NCBI GenBank assembly: GCA_013362835.1
Contig: JABFVJ010000499.1
Span: forward strand, 1 to 8,188
Reading direction: 5' to 3'
Length of the DNA: 8,188 nt
DNA from: Nonomuraea sp.
GTDB taxonomy: Bacteria > Actinomycetota > Actinomycetes > Streptosporangiales > Streptosporangiaceae
Shown one piece after another: positions 6,529 through 8,188 of the stretch; position 1 is the first letter of the stretch; each line of letters starts with the position of its first letter. The notes under the pieces were generated by a model. The model saw only the letters and a program-made list of their open reading frames with translations, was not told the DNA's origin and ran no database searches. The translations under genes were made by a program, and so were the position numbers.

Positions 6529-7941
6529 ATGTCATCCCGCAGAACCGTTTCCCTGATCACTCTGGGCTGCGCCCGCAACGAAGTCGACTCGGAAGAGCTC
6601 GCCGCGCGCCTGGAGGCTTCCGGCTGGCAGCTCGGTGAAGACGACCCCGACGTCGTCGTCGTCAACACCTGCGGGTTCATCGACTCCGCGAAGAAAGACT
6701 CGATCGACACGCTGCTAGCCGCCTCCGACTCCGGCGCCAAGGTGGTCGCCGCCGGCTGCATGGCCGAGCGCTACGGCAAGGAGCTGGCCGACGCCCTGCC
6801 CGAGGCCAGCGCCGTCATCTCCTTCGACGACTACACCACCATCGGCGAGCGTCTCGACGACGTGATGGAGGGGCGGGCGTTCGCCCCGCACACGCCGCGC
6901 GACCGCCGCACGCTGCTGCCGCTCTCGCCCGTCGAGCGCCGCTCGGCCGCGAAGAACATCCCGGGCCACGGCGAGAGCGACCCGGCCGCGCCCTACCCCG
7001 CCAGCGGCCCGCGCGTGCTGCGCAAGCGGCTCGACGAGAGCCCGGTAGCCTCGCTCAAGCTGGCCTCCGGCTGCGACCGCCGCTGCACCTTCTGCGCCAT
7101 CCCCGCCTTCCGCGGCTCCTACGTCTCCCGCACGCCCGAAGAGCTGCTGGCCGAGGCCGACTGGCTGGCCCACCGCGGGGTGCGCGAGCTGGTGCTGGTG
7201 AGCGAGAACTCCACCTCCTACGGCAAGGACCTGGGCGACCTGCGCGCGCTGGAGAAGCTGCTGCCGCAGCTGGCCGCGATCGAGGGCGTCGAGCGGGTGC
7301 GCGCGAGCTACCTCCAGCCGGCCGAGCTGCGTCCCGGCCTGATCGAGGTGCTGGCCGCCACCGAGGGCGTGGCGCCGTACTTCGACCTGTCCTTCCAGCA
7401 CGCCTCCGGCACGGTCCTGCGCCGTATGCGCCGCTTCGGCGACCCTCAGCGATTCCTCGATCTGCTGGAGGCCGTCCGCAAGCTCGCCCCCGAGGCGGGC
7501 GTGCGCTCCAACTTCATCGTGGGCTTCCCCGGCGAGACCGACGAGGAGTTCGGCGAGCTGGTCGGCTTCCTGGAGCAGGCCCGTCTCGACGTCATCGGCG
7601 TGTTCGGCTACTCCGACGAAGACGGCACCGAGGCCGCGACCTTCGAGGGCAAGCTGCCCCAGGAGGTCGTCGACGAGCGGGTGCGCGTCCTGACCGAGCT
7701 GGCCGAGGAACTGACCTCGCAGCGCGCGGAGGAGCGCATCGGCACCGAGGTCGACGTGCTCATCGAGGAGGACCTGGGCGACGGCGGCTACGAAGGCCGC
7801 GCCGCGCACCAGGGCCCCGAGGTCGACGGTTCCGTCACCGTGCAGGGCATCGGCCTGCTGCCCGGCCAGATCGTCCGCGCCACGGTGGTCGACTCCGAGG
7901 GCGTCGACCTGATCGCGCGCATCAAGGCCGGCGGGCCGTGA
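6529..7941 (+). CDS. rimO: Ribosomal protein S12 (aspartate C3) methylthiotransferase RimO
   Basis: A 470-residue radical-SAM enzyme that adds a methylthio group to a conserved aspartate of ribosomal protein S12 in the decoding region. The N-terminal UPF0004/MTTase domain carries the three ligands of the auxiliary 4Fe-4S cluster: C14 (in [13 protein letters not shown]), C48 (in VVNTCGFID) and C77 (in AAGCMAERY). The radical-SAM CxxxCxxC motif is C182, C186, C189. The C-terminal TRAM domain covers about 395-468. The LGCARN start and VVNTCGFID argue for RimO rather than the tRNA enzyme MiaB. The spacing between C77 and C182 is long: about 37 residues more than I recall for E. coli RimO, filled by a basic then Pro/Ala-rich linker (about 113-170). 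It starts 36 bp after the RodZ-like gene and shares a GTGA overlap with pgsA, so it likely belongs to an operon with pgsA. Confidence 0.95.
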   Translation: MSSRRTVSLITLGCARNEVDSEELAARLEASGWQLGEDDPDVVVVNTCGFIDSAKKDSIDTLLAASDSGAKVVAAGCMAERYGKELADALPEASAVISFDDYTTIGERLDDVMEGRAFAPHTPRDRRTLLPLSPVERRSAAKNIPGHGESDPAAPYPASGPRVLRKRLDESPVASLKLASGCDRRCTFCAIPAFRGSYVSRTPEELLAEADWLAHRGVRELVLVSENSTSYGKDLGDLRALEKLLPQLAAIEGVERVRASYLQPAELRPGLIEVLAATEGVAPYFDLSFQHASGTVLRRMRRFGDPQRFLDLLEAVRKLAPEAGVRSNFIVGFPGETDEEFGELVGFLEQARLDVIGVFGYSDEDGTEAATFEGKLPQEVVDERVRVLTELAEELTSQRAEERIGTEVDVLIEEDLGDGGYEGRAAHQGPEVDGSVTVQGIGLLPGQIVRATVVDSEGVDLIARIKAGGP

Positions 7942-8188
7942 CGAAGGACGAGCGCCGCCTGGTGAGCCCCTGGAACATCGCGAACGTGCTCACGGTCCTC
8001 CGCTTGGCGCTCGTCCCGTTCTTCTTCGTCAGCCTGTTCCTGCCCGGCCCGACGTGGCGCTGGGTCGCCCTGGGCGTCTTCGCCGTGGGCTCGTTCACCG
8101 ACTACCTCGACGGCGAGCTGGCCAGGCGCTACGGGCTGATCACCGACTTCGGCAAGATCGCCGACCCGATCGCCGACAAGGCGCTGAC
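7938..8188 (+). CDS. pgsA: CDP-diacylglycerol--glycerol-3-phosphate 3-phosphatidyltransferase PgsA, 3' end missing
   Basis: Translation from GTG at 7938 gives 83 residues before the window ends; the family is usually about 180-200. It is an integral membrane enzyme making phosphatidylglycerophosphate, the precursor of phosphatidylglycerol and cardiolipin. The CDP-alcohol phosphatidyltransferase signature is complete: D55-x2-D58-G59-x2-A62-R63-x8-G72-x3-D76-x3-D80. The start [14 protein letters not shown] is typical of PgsA and contains the first amphipathic/membrane helix; a second hydrophobic stretch covers about 40-53. The GTG overlaps the rimO stop (GTGA) and has only a weak AAGG (7924-7927) 10 bases upstream, so translation is probably coupled to rimO. 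A related phosphatidylinositol phosphate synthase is the main alternative, but the N-terminal sequence and rimO neighbour favour PgsA. Confidence 0.9.
   Translation, partial: MTKDERRLVSPWNIANVLTVLRLALVPFFFVSLFLPGPTWRWVALGVFAVGSFTDYLDGELARRYGLITDFGKIADPIADKAL

Noticed and set aside
1..8188. tRNA/rRNA genes, CRISPR arrays, insertion sequences, attachment sites, toxin-antitoxin or defence genes
   Set aside because: Reading the window for these found no matching sequence. Nearly all bases are used by six recognisable genes, and the gaps are too short (73, 69 and 36 bp) to hold such elements.

Overview
The window is a dense, almost entirely plus-strand stretch of very GC-rich chromosomal DNA. It shows strong G/C bias at third codon positions, GTG as well as ATG starts, 4-base stop/start overlaps, and no in-frame TTA codon that I noticed. 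This points to a high-GC actinomycete. The gene order (poly-HAMP hybrid kinase, output-less response regulator, ftsK, RodZ-like HTH membrane protein, rimO, pgsA) matches what I remember of the osaA-osaB-ftsK...pgsA neighbourhood of Streptomyces coelicolor. The proteins would also fit a Streptosporangiales-type genus; I cannot fix the genus from sequence alone.

Layout. Positions 1-2445 hold the 3' part of a very large hybrid sensor kinase (HAMP repeats, GAF, HisKA, HATPase_c, receiver); its start lies before the window. It overlaps by 4 bases a small response regulator (2442-3062) with a receiver and a coiled-coil-like tail but no DNA-binding domain. After 73 bp comes a complete FtsK/SpoIIIE DNA translocase (3136-5649). 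A 69-bp, locally AT-rich gap follows, then a RodZ-like protein with an N-terminal HTH and one membrane span (5719-6492). Next, 36 bp later, is the ribosomal protein S12 methylthiotransferase gene rimO (6529-7941), overlapped by 4 bases by the start of pgsA, phosphatidylglycerophosphate synthase (7938 to the window edge).

How the genes fit together. The first two genes form a phosphotransfer pair, by homology a stress (osmotic) signalling pair that ends in a protein-protein rather than DNA-binding output. ftsK, the RodZ-like gene and pgsA act at the membrane or septum in chromosome partition, cell shape or division, and phospholipid synthesis; rimO modifies the ribosome. Their conserved adjacency probably reflects an old housekeeping block and not one pathway.

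No RNA gene, mobile element, CRISPR array or defence-like cassette is visible. I found no convincing new system. The points most worth a second look are the 276-bp HAMP repeat period, the abrupt drop in third-position GC at the 3' end of ftsK running into an AT-rich intergenic region, a possible leaderless start for ftsK, the missing conventional output of the response regulator, and the long linker in RimO.
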